Positions 23,555 through 35,266 of a DNA stretch of 64,000 nt are shown here, one piece after another (within the stretch, counting starts at the first letter, position 1; each line of letters begins with the position of its first letter). The stretch spans positions 75,232,735 through 75,296,734 of the forward strand of contig OX421962.1 of the NCBI GenBank assembly GCA_949128115.1. Direction: 5' to 3'. Made by a program: the position numbers and the translations under genes. The DNA comes from Anaspis maculata (Eukaryota; Arthropoda; Insecta; Coleoptera; Scraptiidae). The notes below the pieces were generated by a model that was not told where the DNA came from, made no database searches, and saw nothing but the letters and a program-made list of their open reading frames with translations.

Positions 23555-25044
23555 TAACCATCTGACAATATTTTCAATAATGTAAATTATTTGCATAATA
23601 TATGGGCGTTGACTGTTTTAGTGAAGAAAATGTACCCACGTTTCTACTTTGACAACCTCGCAGTTTGCAATTTCCACGTACCTACCTACAGCATAAATAG
23701 AACGTAACTCTTAATGTCACGAGAAACCCAGCTGGTATAACAAAGCGCAAGATGCTTGATTAGGTACAAGGGGAATTTGGCGTTTGCTACGTTGCGTCAT
23801 AAGTATATATTCTTGGAGATCCCAAACTGCCAAATGATTGGAGGTGCAAAGTTAGGACGGTAAAACTACAGCAGTTTGATTGGTTGATAAATCTTTTGTA
23901 TGCGCCGTTACCATGGTGATCCTCACTTGCGGCGGTCTGAGTTCCAACATGAAATCCAGCCGTAGGTGAATACGGCATGCTGACTGCTGAGGCACGTCAA
24001 AGTAGCAAAAATTATGGAGGGGTCACTGACACACCTAGCACCCCATTTCTTCCAACTCCTCTTTGCATAATTTTACAAGTTAAATTAGTCATAAATGCAC
24101 CACGCAAATGGCTTGCAAAGCCGATTTTTTTTTCTCTTCTCACCCTGGAAAATCCCAATAGATTGATTACGCTAAAGATTAAAGGACTGCGCAAACCCCG
24201 GCGTCGCGCTTCCGCTTCCCCGTTCTTCCCTATAAGATAGCGAGATTAGTGACACGGTCGGTGTAAATTAATGGGTGTAGTAGACGGACAAGAGGGCTTT
24301 CCTTGTACAAACTTAATGGAATATTAAGCTATATCAAAGTATCAAGTACGGTTGTGTTAAACAATTACAAGCCCCATTATATTCTGATCTGGGACAGGCT
24401 TAGTACAATGGCCATCATCATCTAGAGGGAGAGCTAAGCAAAAGGGAGTAGTCCGTTAGCAAATAATGTAACACACCATCATCGTTGGAGTGTTTATGCG
24501 CGCCTACTTCCCTAAGCTGATTAAGTGCTCGTCATACATAATGTGGCACGCAAACATCCACTTAAAAACTTTTTTAGAATTCCACTTTTGTAAATGTACG
24601 CGCGTTCTCCCGCGGGAAGGAGTTTCGCAGCTAAATCTGATAAAGCATCGCCAGTATAGCCCAGTTTTTCAAATTTATTTCGGACCTGAGCTTTCACGAG
24701 GGCGGAACAATCACTTTTGCGAAATATAGAAACTCTTTGTTCATATTTTGAAATCCTCATCAAGAATCCTACAGCCACAGAACAACAGTCTTCAATAACA
24801 AAATGAGATGCTTGCAACATCATTGCTCGCAACAATAATTAGCAATCGCACTTGTGCAACGACTGAGGTGTTAAGCCTCCCCTGGCGGCCCTCATATTTT
24901 AGTCGCTCTTAGATAAATATCTAGAACTATGTGCAAGAAGGGTTAAAAGCCTTATCTTCTCACACTAGTTTTTTATCACTCACTCCACGCTCTGGTAGCT
25001 TCCGCTTTTTGTCGCGTCCAATTTACTATATTTTCAGTTGTACT
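23555..25044. other. No supported feature
   Basis: A 104-codon minus-strand frame (24521-24835) has no recognised domain. No RNA gene or repeat partner was seen. Confidence 0.4.
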
Positions 25045-25340
25045 ACAATAGTGGTACGATTTATCGTATGTAATACCACAAGAGCTATGAGTTTTATCGA
25101 TAAAATTTCCGAACTATCTCGAAAGCTTTGTTTTCAAGAAATTCACCGAGTGTGAAATGGTCACTTTATTATCTGAAAAAAACCCGACAGCGTAGCTGGA
25201 GGGTTTTTGTCTTAGATAATAAAGTGACCATTTGCACGAGTTGAATTGCTTCATGAAAACAAAGCTTGAGAAACAGTTCGAAAATTTTGATAAAACTCGT
25301 ATAGCTCGAGTGGTATTTGCGGAGAATATTCCACAAAACG
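25045..25340. repeat. Hairpin element of about 300 bp
   Basis: The arms turn near 25190. 'aatggtcactttattatct' on the left pairs with 'agataataaagtgaccatt' on the right, and outer parts ('gttttatcgataaaattt', 'aagctttgttttc') pair with mismatches out to about 25316. It is likely a MITE; no target duplication was fixed. Confidence 0.7.
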
Positions 25341-26261
25341 TGAAATTTATCAAAATAGAAAAACGTTTCGATCCCCAATCTACCCCATATCCAAAAAAGA
25401 CTTGTTTTTTGGCGTTGTGACACCGTCATGAGGTCATGCTAATTCAATCAAGTTGCTTCGGAAATCAAGTACACTCCAATCTAACGAACAGCTAATATTT
25501 CAATTATTATTGTGCTTTTCAACGTAAAAACGTCTTCCAACGCTTTGCCTTTCAAAAAACCAAATCACATTGGCCGCAAACTATAACCATAACCTTACAG
25601 AAGTGATGAACAGGTCCTTTTTATGGCTGAATCTGCGATTTTGTGCCCCGCGCGGATTGCGGATGTCATTGTCAATGTGTCAGCTGTGCAGGGGGGTGGC
25701 CTAGGCTGCCTAACCTACGGCGACGTACGGTGCCGTTGTGGCAAAAATAATAATAATAATAATAATGCGGCAATTATAACAAACAGAAATTACACAACGG
25801 TCCATGGATAATCATTGCAGATCAAAATTATTGTTAGTTTTGAATTAGAAACTGCCTAAATGTGTAATTTTTATATTTCATAATAATATAGTAAACTACA
25901 TCTCACCTCTAGTTGGACACAAGGGATGAGTATATATACCGATTGCAATACTGCCACTGTTGGAAGCGGTGTCACTGTGTGTAGGTGACGCTTGAAATGC
26001 TTATAGCAGGCACGATTTTCAGGAACTTTTTAAATCAAGTATCATGTTTATTTATAAAAAGATTAAAAAGGAAGGCAAAGTTTTATCAGTATAAAACTGT
26101 ACGAAGGTGGTGTTTTATCAGTATAAAACTAATTTCATTGGTTCAACTCGAAGGTTTCAAACGTATTGATTGGTCAGAAGTATGTTGTGTGGAATAGTCG
26201 GCGATAATTTTTGAAGTGTTTAGTAATATTATGAGTTATAATATAATCCCAAAGTTGGAAA
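25341..26261. other. No gene; short AAT microsatellite
   Basis: An (aat)n run lies at about 25746-25766. Otherwise nothing was recognised. Confidence 0.45.
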
Positions 26262-26447
26262 TACAACGAGCCCAGGGCGGTATTCAATTCGAAGCGATAG
26301 CGAGCGGATAGAAAGCGAGTAGTAATCAGCGACATTCCCAAGCAGTAATTGTTGGCGTATATTTATTGTAGTACGCAGTAATAAACACTGTTTTAAAATC
26401 ATCGTCTCAGTTATAAACGAAGCCAAACGCGAAATACGTAACAATAC
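26262..26447 (+). repeat. LTR-end fragment, family member 2
   Basis: It shares 'gcgagcggat', 'gtagtacgcagtaataaac', 'cgtctcagt' and the terminal 'cgtaacaat' with the copies at 14600 and 54697. The AATAAA followed by a fixed end suggests an LTR R-U5 region. No gag or pol lies next to it, so it is probably a solo LTR or remnant. Confidence 0.55.
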
Positions 26448-26669
26448 CTAATGGTTGTGGGGCAGCGCAGTTCATAAGTTCCTAGCTTGACTTCCTGCAG
26501 TAATGTTGAGAACCGCATTCTGAATAGCGTTTTGAGGTTCTTCTGAGAGGCCGGCATCCCAAACTTTCAAAGAGACAAGAACCAAAGCATATGAATGGAC
26601 TTCCTGCAGCTTTTGATCTGGTGGAAGTCGTTTGAATAGGACGCGGAACAGGAAGGGTGACACATTGCG

Positions 26670-28520
26670 TTAACATTGAATTAACACACAAAAAAATTCG
26701 TTTGCCTATGGCTAGAGATATTGGGCCGTATTCATACCTCGCTTTTAAGCTAAAAGCGCTATTAGAGCGATGCGCATTTAGGGGCATTTCTCATATTTCA
26801 GTGTTCAAAAATACATTATTGCGATTGGGAGCGATTGTATGTACTTAATTGCAATTAATTTGCGACTTAATTTGTATTTTTGAACACTGAAATATGAGAA
26901 ATGCCCCTAAATGCGCATCGCTCTAATAGCGCTTTTAGCTTAAAAGCGAAGTATGAATACGGCCCAAAGTCTTCAAAATTTGTGAAGATGTTGGCAGTCT
27001 ACATCAAAGCTGAACGTGACAGTTGAGATAGGGAAAAAAATTGCAAAAATATATATTTTTTTAAATTAAGCAAAAATTTGATTTTCGAGTTTGACATTTC
27101 CAACAGGGCGGAGTAACGGTTTCAATCGAACATCAATCAGTTTTGATATTTACATATTGTAAGACAAGATTTCATCAGTATTGTGCCTTCACGAGCTTCT
27201 GGAATGCTCGATATGAATTAAACTAAACGAATAATAGCTAAGTCCAAGAAGTGTTGTCGATTGGTTCTGAAGGAAACATTTCGAAACAAAAGACATCAGC
27301 AGAGGATATACAGGAGGTCCAAATGTTATTCAACTGTATATGAGCCCCATATTGATGTGCCTTATCCAAAATAGTACAAAAGAATCAATCAAAATGTTAA
27401 AATCCACTCTGTATAACAAAAAGAAACGATACAAAATGAAAGTAGTAGATCATACCTGGTGCCAAAAATACAGCCTTCACATTGCTGGAAAAAAGAACAA
27501 AATTAATTGATTTATTTGAAAGTTATTAGTCCTCAAACTTGACTTTACAAATTTCAGCCAGTCAAATGGGGAGAAGTAGAGAGAAGTAACTGTCGGAGAT
27601 TCAGAAATTTGACAGGGATGTTCGTTAAGGTATACTAATAAACATACTGAAAGTCCCCGCCTCTACCTGTTGTGCTCAAGCCGCCATCTTGGGGAAATGG
27701 TGATAAACTTGATCGAAGGACCATTTTTCCAAGATGGCGGCTCAAGCGCAGCAGGTAGAGGCGGGGACTTTCAGTATGTTTATAAGTATACCTTAGCAAA
27801 CATCCCTGTCAAATTTCTGAAATTCCGACAGTTACTTCTCTTTACTTTTCCCTATTTGACTGGCTGAAATTTGTAAAGTCAAGTTTGAGGACTCTAAACT
27901 TTCAAATAAATCAATTAATTTAGTTTTTTTTTCAGCAATGTGAAGGCTGTATTTTTGGCACCAGGTATGATCTACTACTTCCATTTTGTATCGTTACTTT
28001 TTGTTATACAGGGTGGATTTTAACATTTTGATTGATTCTTTTGTACTATTTTGGATAAGACACATCAATTATGGGACTCATATACAGCTGAATAACCTTT
28101 GGACCTTCTGTATATTCTTTGCTGATGTATTTTGTTTCGAAATGTTTCCTTCAGAACCAATCGACAACACTTTTTGGACTTAACTATTATTCTTTTAGTT
28201 TAAATCATATCGAGCATTCCAGAAGCTCGTGAAGGCACAATACTGATGAAATCTTGTCTTACAATATGTAAATATCAAAACTGATTGATGTTCGATTGAA
28301 ACCTTTACTCCGTCCTGTTGGAAATGTCAAACTCGAAAACCAAATTTTTGCATAAAATAAAAAAAAATAAAAAGATATTCTCGCTTTTTTTCTATATCAA
28401 CTATCACGTTCAGCTTTGATATAGACTGCCAACATCTTCACAAATATTGAAGACAATATCTCTAGCCATAGGTAAAAAATCGCTTATTTTTTTACTTTTT
28501 AATTTTTTTTGTTAATTTAA
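26670..28520. mobile_element. Very long fold-back element (arms about 0.75 kb)
   Basis: The two halves are reverse complements around a turn near 27700. Matching blocks include ccgcctctacctg/caggtaggcgg-type text, gtgaaggctgtatttttggc, ttaaaatccactctgtata, acaatactgatgaaatcttg and ctatggctagagatatt. Apparent identity is about 90% over most of the arms. The left arm is longer only because it holds the MITE at 26723-26965. The right arm includes a 'tacagggtgg' word. No transposase is visible. Ends are approximate. Confidence 0.85.
26723..26965. mobile_element. MITE with GGGCCGTATTCATA ends in the left arm
   Basis: The 243-bp unit is almost a perfect palindrome, with arms of about 105 bp starting gggccgtattcatac. 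Ends of this type are common in PIF/Harbinger-like MITEs. The opposite arm of the host fold-back, near 28460, lacks it, so it inserted after the fold-back formed. The flanks (att and aaa) do not give a clean duplication. Confidence 0.8.
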
Positions 28521-28647
28521 TTTAATTAATTTCAACAGATACGAGCAAAAAATCGGTATGAGACAATTTTTGTAGACAATTTTATAACCTTGATTCTTTA
28601 TTAAACTTAACTGAATATCTCTGATGATTAGCGGAATATAAGCAGAA

Positions 28648-28812
28648 AACTGGATCGAAGGACCATTTTTCCAAGATGGCGGCTCGAGCTCAATAGGTAG
28701 AGTTGGGTACTTTTAGTATGTTTAACAGTACATCTTACCGGACCGTACTGTCAAATTTCCAAAACTCCAATACTTCTTTCCCTCCAGATTTCCTTATTTG
28801 ACTGGCCTATAA
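28648..28812. repeat. Third partial copy of the fold-back core
   Basis: This repeats 27705-27870 in the same orientation with about 80% identity (aaggaccatttttccaagat, then aggtagag, then cttatttgactggc). It shows that the fold-back family has other members. Confidence 0.7.
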
Positions 28813-31800
28813 AGAAACCAGAAGGGTGAGTAACTTGATTTGAAATCCAAGCTGCTTGATTTTTGTGAATGGGTGTATTCAATTTTATTAATAAAATCGC
28901 TACAAGATGGGGGATTAAGTTCCTGGTACTGAAAAAATAGTACCTACCGTGTGTCAAGATGGCTAAATTGAAATTAATTTGATCACACGATATACGAAGC
29001 ACGATAGAGAGAACGCTTTTATACCTAGCCATCGCATTTGTAAGCTTTAAGCCTAGCCGCTACGCAGCTCGGGATTCAAAAGGCGCTTTGTGGCTATAAC
29101 AGCTTACAACAGCTTACTATACTTTTTTACCTTGATATTATACTATAGGTGCTATTTTGTTATACATCAGAACAATGAAAAACTACGCTAGATTAGTCTC
29201 TCTTCAGTCTCTTCTTCTTACTTTCTATAGGACTATTTGACCTAACCTTGTTCGTGGGTCCGCTGCCGCAAGTTGTAGGTACTGCAAAATATGCTGATCA
29301 AAATCTAAGTGTTGAATGTTGATTTAGTGTGAAACGATAATATTGTTATTCGCATTCGCATTAATTCGTCAAACCCAACAAAAACGCATCAGTCACCGAC
29401 AAAAAAGACAATGGGGCCCAGTTTTTGTTCCGTCATCAAAGCCATTACAAAAGGGTTGCCGAACTGTGTAGCGCCAGTGACTTTGCGGCGACTATAATAC
29501 TGAATAATAAAAATGAGAATTTACATCAATTCCTTGAAAGACAGATATTACGTGATGTGAAGCGATCTTCCTCTCCCAACAAGACCTAATAATATTATAT
29601 CGCAATACCAGAGATTAAATAAGATTAAACTTCCCCATTTTCTGTGACTGTTCTTTTTTCAAAGGTCACCAAGGGGATCTTTCGGGGAACGCCGCGCGCT
29701 CCTCTCTCGTATGAAGCATATGCGAAATGGGTGTGCTCGATACGTTTTATTTTCTTTTGTGTTGTGTTTTTCTTACACACAGCCGACTTAAATAAGAATT
29801 TATCGCGGCAGCAAAAACGCAAAGTCCTCTGTGCTGGCTCTCCCAAAGTATATATTTTTTTGCAGTGCAGGAAAAGCAGGCAGAGCGTACAAGCAGTGAT
29901 AAGGTTTAACGTTTACAGCTTTTTATTTTTCTTCAAGCAAGACTGTTTAAAACAATATCCGCGAGTTTTAAAAGTTCCACAAGGAAAGGCATTATGCATC
30001 ATTTGGGAATTAAAGTTGTACAATGGGGGGCATTGCAGCAGCGCCAACTTTCACTCTTTCCCGGTGTTGGCTTGTAAATATTGTGTAAAAATGAAATACA
30101 CTTAATGTGTTTTGTGCTGTTACCATCTTCAAGTCGTACAAAACGGTTATTAGATAAGTTCGAGTGTTATACAGTGCTCGTTGCAAAACTAACGTTCTGG
30201 AATTCTCGCGCAAGATCTTGTTGTTCTGACCTTTTTTAATCATTTATTGCGTTGTGTACTGGCATTACGTTCTTTAAATCTAAACGCTGACATTCCTGAT
30301 GCTGCAACCAACTCCCTAGGGTGAAGCAGGTACTGGTGGACTCTAAAATCGCACAACCTTCTTTCTTCTAAATCGAGCCGTAGAATTTGCATTGTTGGGC
30401 AATGCAATAACAATCAGCTTCTTGATTCTGTGAGGAGGATGCGATTTTCAAGTTCGTCGTTTGTCACTGTATTTAAAAGACATTCATCTCGACATTTACT
30501 GATTATCGTTCATGCTTTGGGCATATGGACCCTAACCTGAACTGGACTACCGAGCGCTATTATATCTTGCAGAAAAACAAATTATCGCCCCCAATCGAGC
30601 CTGGCATAAAATAAATGAGGCAAAGGAAGAAGTTCTCACAACCCTATGAGGCCTGCAAAGGCTGCTAGCTCACGGTCTATTGAGAATAAAGCTCATTTAC
30701 ATAATGAGTTTAATTCCAACTGTTTGATTTCGAAAGGACCATTCACCTACGGTTCTCCAGCTGTAGCAAAATCCAAAAAAGCATTTTAATAATAAGCATT
30801 CCGTTACAATCCGCGCGAGCTTCTCATTGGGTACCACCTGACAAAGGTATTTTCACATGGAATCTGAAAGCGCAAAAAATCTCTTTTCATGTTGCAAAAG
30901 CAGCGGTAGAGCCATAATAATTTACTGAGCTTTTGAATTTCGACCGTGCGCTCATCCCGCAATCGCAAAAAGGATCTGTAATGAGTCTTTTAAAAATTTT
31001 AAGCATTATTTAGTGGCGGCTGATATGCACCAGGGTACACAGATGCACCACACACAAGAAAAATAGCAGTAAAAGAGTATTTGTTGCGGGCGTGTAAATA
31101 GGCAATAATTCAGGATCGAGAGCTTCCAATTCACATTCAACGCTATCTATCAGGCCCAGGTCCTGTGGCTCCGGCTATGTAGATCTCTCTCCTCTTCTAA
31201 TTCCATGCGCTTCAACATTTTTCTCAGATATCCGCCAAAAAAAACCCTCCCGACCACATTTAGCGATCCTGTTTCCGACGCCACAAATGCCATTTCCTCG
31301 ATCCTGAATTTATATTAGACAGAGGGATTTAGTGTACGCCCGCGCCCTAATCATGTCCCTGTTTTATGGTAATGTTATTGTTTTTTACGCTAAACGTCCC
31401 TCCGACGCATGAATGCTATGGCGGGATAAAGAATTTTGCCGTGGTAATTATTGGTATCGCTGATACAAAAAGAAAGGCGCTAAATTCAGTAGCGGTCATG
31501 CAAAAAAAATTCAAGAGGGGAAGCCCAGGCAGTGCGGAAGAGTCGACGATGCGCAAATATTAAGATACAATCCAGTAATATTTTCCTTGGTAAGACTTAG
31601 TTGAAAATTATGAGTATAATGCACGGTCCTGTACCTAAACTGAACTAATAAAATGATACTTTACATCACCATGGCACACCATGGCTCTAGTAGAAGGCTG
31701 ACATGGTCATTGTCGCTCGCTAGGGACTTTTCAAACTGCAAATTTTCCAACTTTTTATCCCGTGAACAGATTTTCACCATTTTTTTTTAAACAAGAGGTA

Positions 31801-33737
31801 ACTGGTTCTTGAACATTTTCCAACCTTCTTTTTCCATTTTCCCGGGAATTTTCCGGTTGAAAATGTAAAACCGGCCTGGAGTCTCGAGACCGGACTTGAA
31901 TTATGGAGTTTAAAGTGAAGCCTTGATAATTTACGATTTTTACAATAATAAAATGATTTGGAATAAGATTCGTGGTTTTCCCGAAAAATTCGACTCTCCC
32001 TGACAAAATTCTCAATTTTCTGGAAATTATTTTCAACCTTTTCTCTAATTCCAACTTCCCACCCGGAGGGACGCTTCGAACAAAAATTTACATAGGTTCG
32101 TCGATACTAGTCGGGAAAGCTTTGGGGTGACACAACCGATTTTTTCTCAATTTCCTTGCGATTTTTTGATTTTTTGGTATACACTCTGCCAGAGCTGTTG
32201 CTCATCCTTGAAATTTGGCAAAAACGTACATAATAGCTGTATCAAATGTGCCATGAACAATTTGATTCCACCGGCCCTCCAGAAGTGATGAGGACCTTGA
32301 CCTCATTTGTGGGACCATGGCAAATCAAGCCATGCTGTGACATTGCATCACATGTGAGATAGCCTAGAATGATTCAAAATGCATCAACGACGAGTATGCG
32401 TTGCATTAAGATTGCCATAGTCGCTAGTTTGTACCATAATGGGTGCCTGTTTAATTGCTCGATTCTCACTCCATAAATCACAAAACAAACAATAACTCTA
32501 TGAAAAAAACAAATTAAGATTGAAAGAGCAAAATCGTTTCAAGATATTGATGTTTTACAAAAATGTGACCTACAAAATTCTGCGACTCATTTTTTCAAAA
32601 CGGGATCTTGCTTTTATGCATAGATCTCTTCGATTTCTCTCCTCTTCGATTTTATGTATAGATTTTTATATCTGTATATTTTCATAAAGCCTAAATAAAT
32701 ACTTTACTTTACTTTGCTAAAGTCAGGTCTTTTTTGCACTTCTTTTATTGTCACCCCGTATATGCCACATAAGGTCAATAATCAGGTGATAGAAGATGAT
32801 ATCTGGTAAACAAAAAGATTGCCCTATCGAACAACACAAAAAATTCAGAATCGGGCAATTTCTTCTCGATATTCCCATTTTTACCGAGGCAAAATTTCGG
32901 GGTGGTCAACTACAATTTTGGCCCAGTTTAATAACAAAACAAACATCAAGGAAGTATAAGAATAATAATGTGGTCAATAACAAAAACGACTTTGTATATT
33001 CACATCACGGTGGAATTTATTTCCATATTATGAAGAAAAAAAACGTAAGACTGTAATGAAATCAGACCATCAATCAATAAGAGCTTGACAATACAAAAAA
33101 AAATTAAATGAAATTCAACAACAGGGTATAATTTCCAATTTTATAAAAGCAGATCCAAAATTATCGTAAATTATCATAATTTTTCATTGTATTCAATTCA
33201 TTTCAGCTCTTTGAAAAGTGAAACTGCGCACCATAGAGCATGGGCGTATCCAGCATTTTATCTTACCCCTGGCAACGCTCCAAGGTAAAGGTTAGGGTTA
33301 AAACAATGGGACGACTAGTTGGCGCCGCAGATGGAACTTTTTTGAAATTCCTACTCCGGACAGATGCCCGGGCTTGCCCATAATGCGTTGAATCGCGATG
33401 TATTTGCATCCAATGGATTTACTGGTTTCATCCCCTCCATTTTGAGTTGCAACTGATCACCCCCTTCCTCCAATAACTCAAAACCCCGGGGTGGGATTTC
33501 TGTCAATTTTGGGTATGTAGTAGGGCATTCAAGTCTGAACAGAATATCAGATTTTCAGGACGTCCATATTTTTTACAAGGTTTCGATGATTTTTTTACTA
33601 TTTTTCCTGTATCATATACATTCGACAGGAAAAAAATCAAAATAATGAAGCAAGTCGGTCCCGATTGTAAATATTTTTGCATTTCTGTTATAACTTAAGA
33701 ACAATCAAAATAGTTGATAACTAAGTTGGGGTTAGTA
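28813..33737. other. No supported feature
   Basis: About 4.9 kb without a recognisable gene, RNA or repeat pair. A 153-codon plus-strand frame at 29644-30105 is lysine- and phenylalanine-rich, matches nothing known and is probably chance. The stretch 33240-33500 is less AT-rich but not coding by eye. Confidence 0.4.
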
Positions 33738-33741
33738 TTCT
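33738..33741. repeat. Target duplication of the gypsy element, left
   Basis: ttct here and at 41275-41278. If the LTR is taken one base shorter, the duplication becomes attct (5 bp). Both sizes fit Ty3/gypsy integrases. Confidence 0.7.
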
Positions 33742-34999
33742 TGTCACCAAACTTATTAAAAATAACAAATTTAGTGGCACAAAACTGGGCCCGAGCTCAG
33801 AAGGAGATTGGGAGGGTTTTAGAAATTACTCTTTTCACAAAAATTAAGGGCGCCACCTGCAATAGTACCTTAAAGAAAAATTCGTAACAATGTCGCAGGC
33901 CACTATCACGGAAGGCAACAGTTGAGTTCTATTCGCACACACAAAGGATAAATCACTCACACAGATAAAGAAAATGGCAATACATAAGATAAAACAAATT
34001 TAATAGAATTGATGAAATCGTGAGACAAATATTGTTTGAGTAAGCAATTTAGGATTAACGCGTGTATGTCCCTAGAACAATCAAAGTTATGCAAGCATAC
34101 CACCCATGAGAAATGTACCCAAAATATATCTGAACGTAAATACGTAGAATTTCGTGAAAATATTTAGAACTAGGTACTGATCAGTCTCGAGTTCGACGAC
34201 TACAACGAAATTGTAAGGGTAGTACACAATATCGCGATATTAATGGTTAAATGGCAGTAGATACTTGTAAAACGACGATACGTATTCAAAAGGATATTGG
34301 CGATAACTTCTTCTTTGTTCTGCTTCTTAACAAACTTGCATCGGTAGTTCGATTGTGATTATATCGATCTTCTGTGATTGGTAGAGGTCTCTTTGATGGA
34401 AGGCAGCGTATACAGATCGGTACAGTCACGATCAGGTGAGAATGTTGCACTCCAGACGCTCAATGGTTTCGATAACGAATTTCAGAAAATGATTTCGGTT
34501 TGCTGAGTCCAACACACAGTAGGTAGGTACAAATCGCACACTCAGACGACGGTAGGCGTAATTACAACTTGCAGGTTTCGGTTACATCCGAAAAAGAATA
34601 CAAAAGAGGATTCGAACGGCCTAAAAAGAATTTATAAAGTTACGCGACGGAGATCACGACGACTTTATGTCTTACCAGCGATTCTCTGGGTCAGTTTTCC
34701 AAAAACAATTATTATATACAGTATATGTAGGTACAATATTTCGGTAATTCGGAAAACTATGGCAATCGATTAGGCGTTATTTGGAAATATCCACATAGCA
34801 CGCAGCTATCTTGCCTCTTTCAATTTTTACCAAAGAATGCGTTTTCTTTATTCGACAAAAATTATCTTCCGTCTTATCGCGCTCCTACAAAACCGTTCGA
34901 CCGATGTTTTGCTTCGTTTTTCCGCTGTTTTACGCGAGCCGGATTGATAACATTTCCCTTTGGGCGAGTACGTCCCAACCGAAAATTTTAACCGTAATA
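33742..34999 (-). repeat. 3' LTR
   Basis: This is a 1258-bp direct repeat of 40017-41274. Read on the plus strand it starts tgtcacc and ends ccgtaata; on the element's own strand it ends ggtgaca. The small plus-strand frame inside it occurs in both LTRs and is a by-product. Confidence 0.95.
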
Positions 35000-35014
35000 C
35001 TACCCCCTCTACCT
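35000..35014 (-). other. Polypurine tract
   Basis: On the element strand the run GAGGTAGAGGGGGTAG ends directly at the 3' LTR. It would be the RNase H-resistant primer for plus-strand synthesis. Confidence 0.75.
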
Positions 35015-35266
35015 CGATAAGAAATCCCATTTCTTATAAAAGATACAGAAAAGATACGAAATGTCCAAATTATTAATCAAAATTCCCTGACTCAAACAAA
35101 TTAGTTCACGAGAAAACAAATAAGAACAAAATAAAAATTATCTTCCAATTACTCTCATCGTGGTATCAAAATCGGTTATCCAAAATCAAATTCCAATACT
35201 TTCGGTCAATCGTCATAAATAATATGATATGAATATCAAAGAGAAAATCAAAGTTAAAAGTCAAGT

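Noticed and set aside
29644..30105. 153-codon plus-strand open frame
   Set aside because: No recognisable domain, no repeat or gene context, and composition like the surrounding AT-rich DNA.
34811..35020. Small plus-strand frame present twice (also at 41086)
   Set aside because: It lies in the LTR, antisense to the element, and recurs only because the LTR is repeated.
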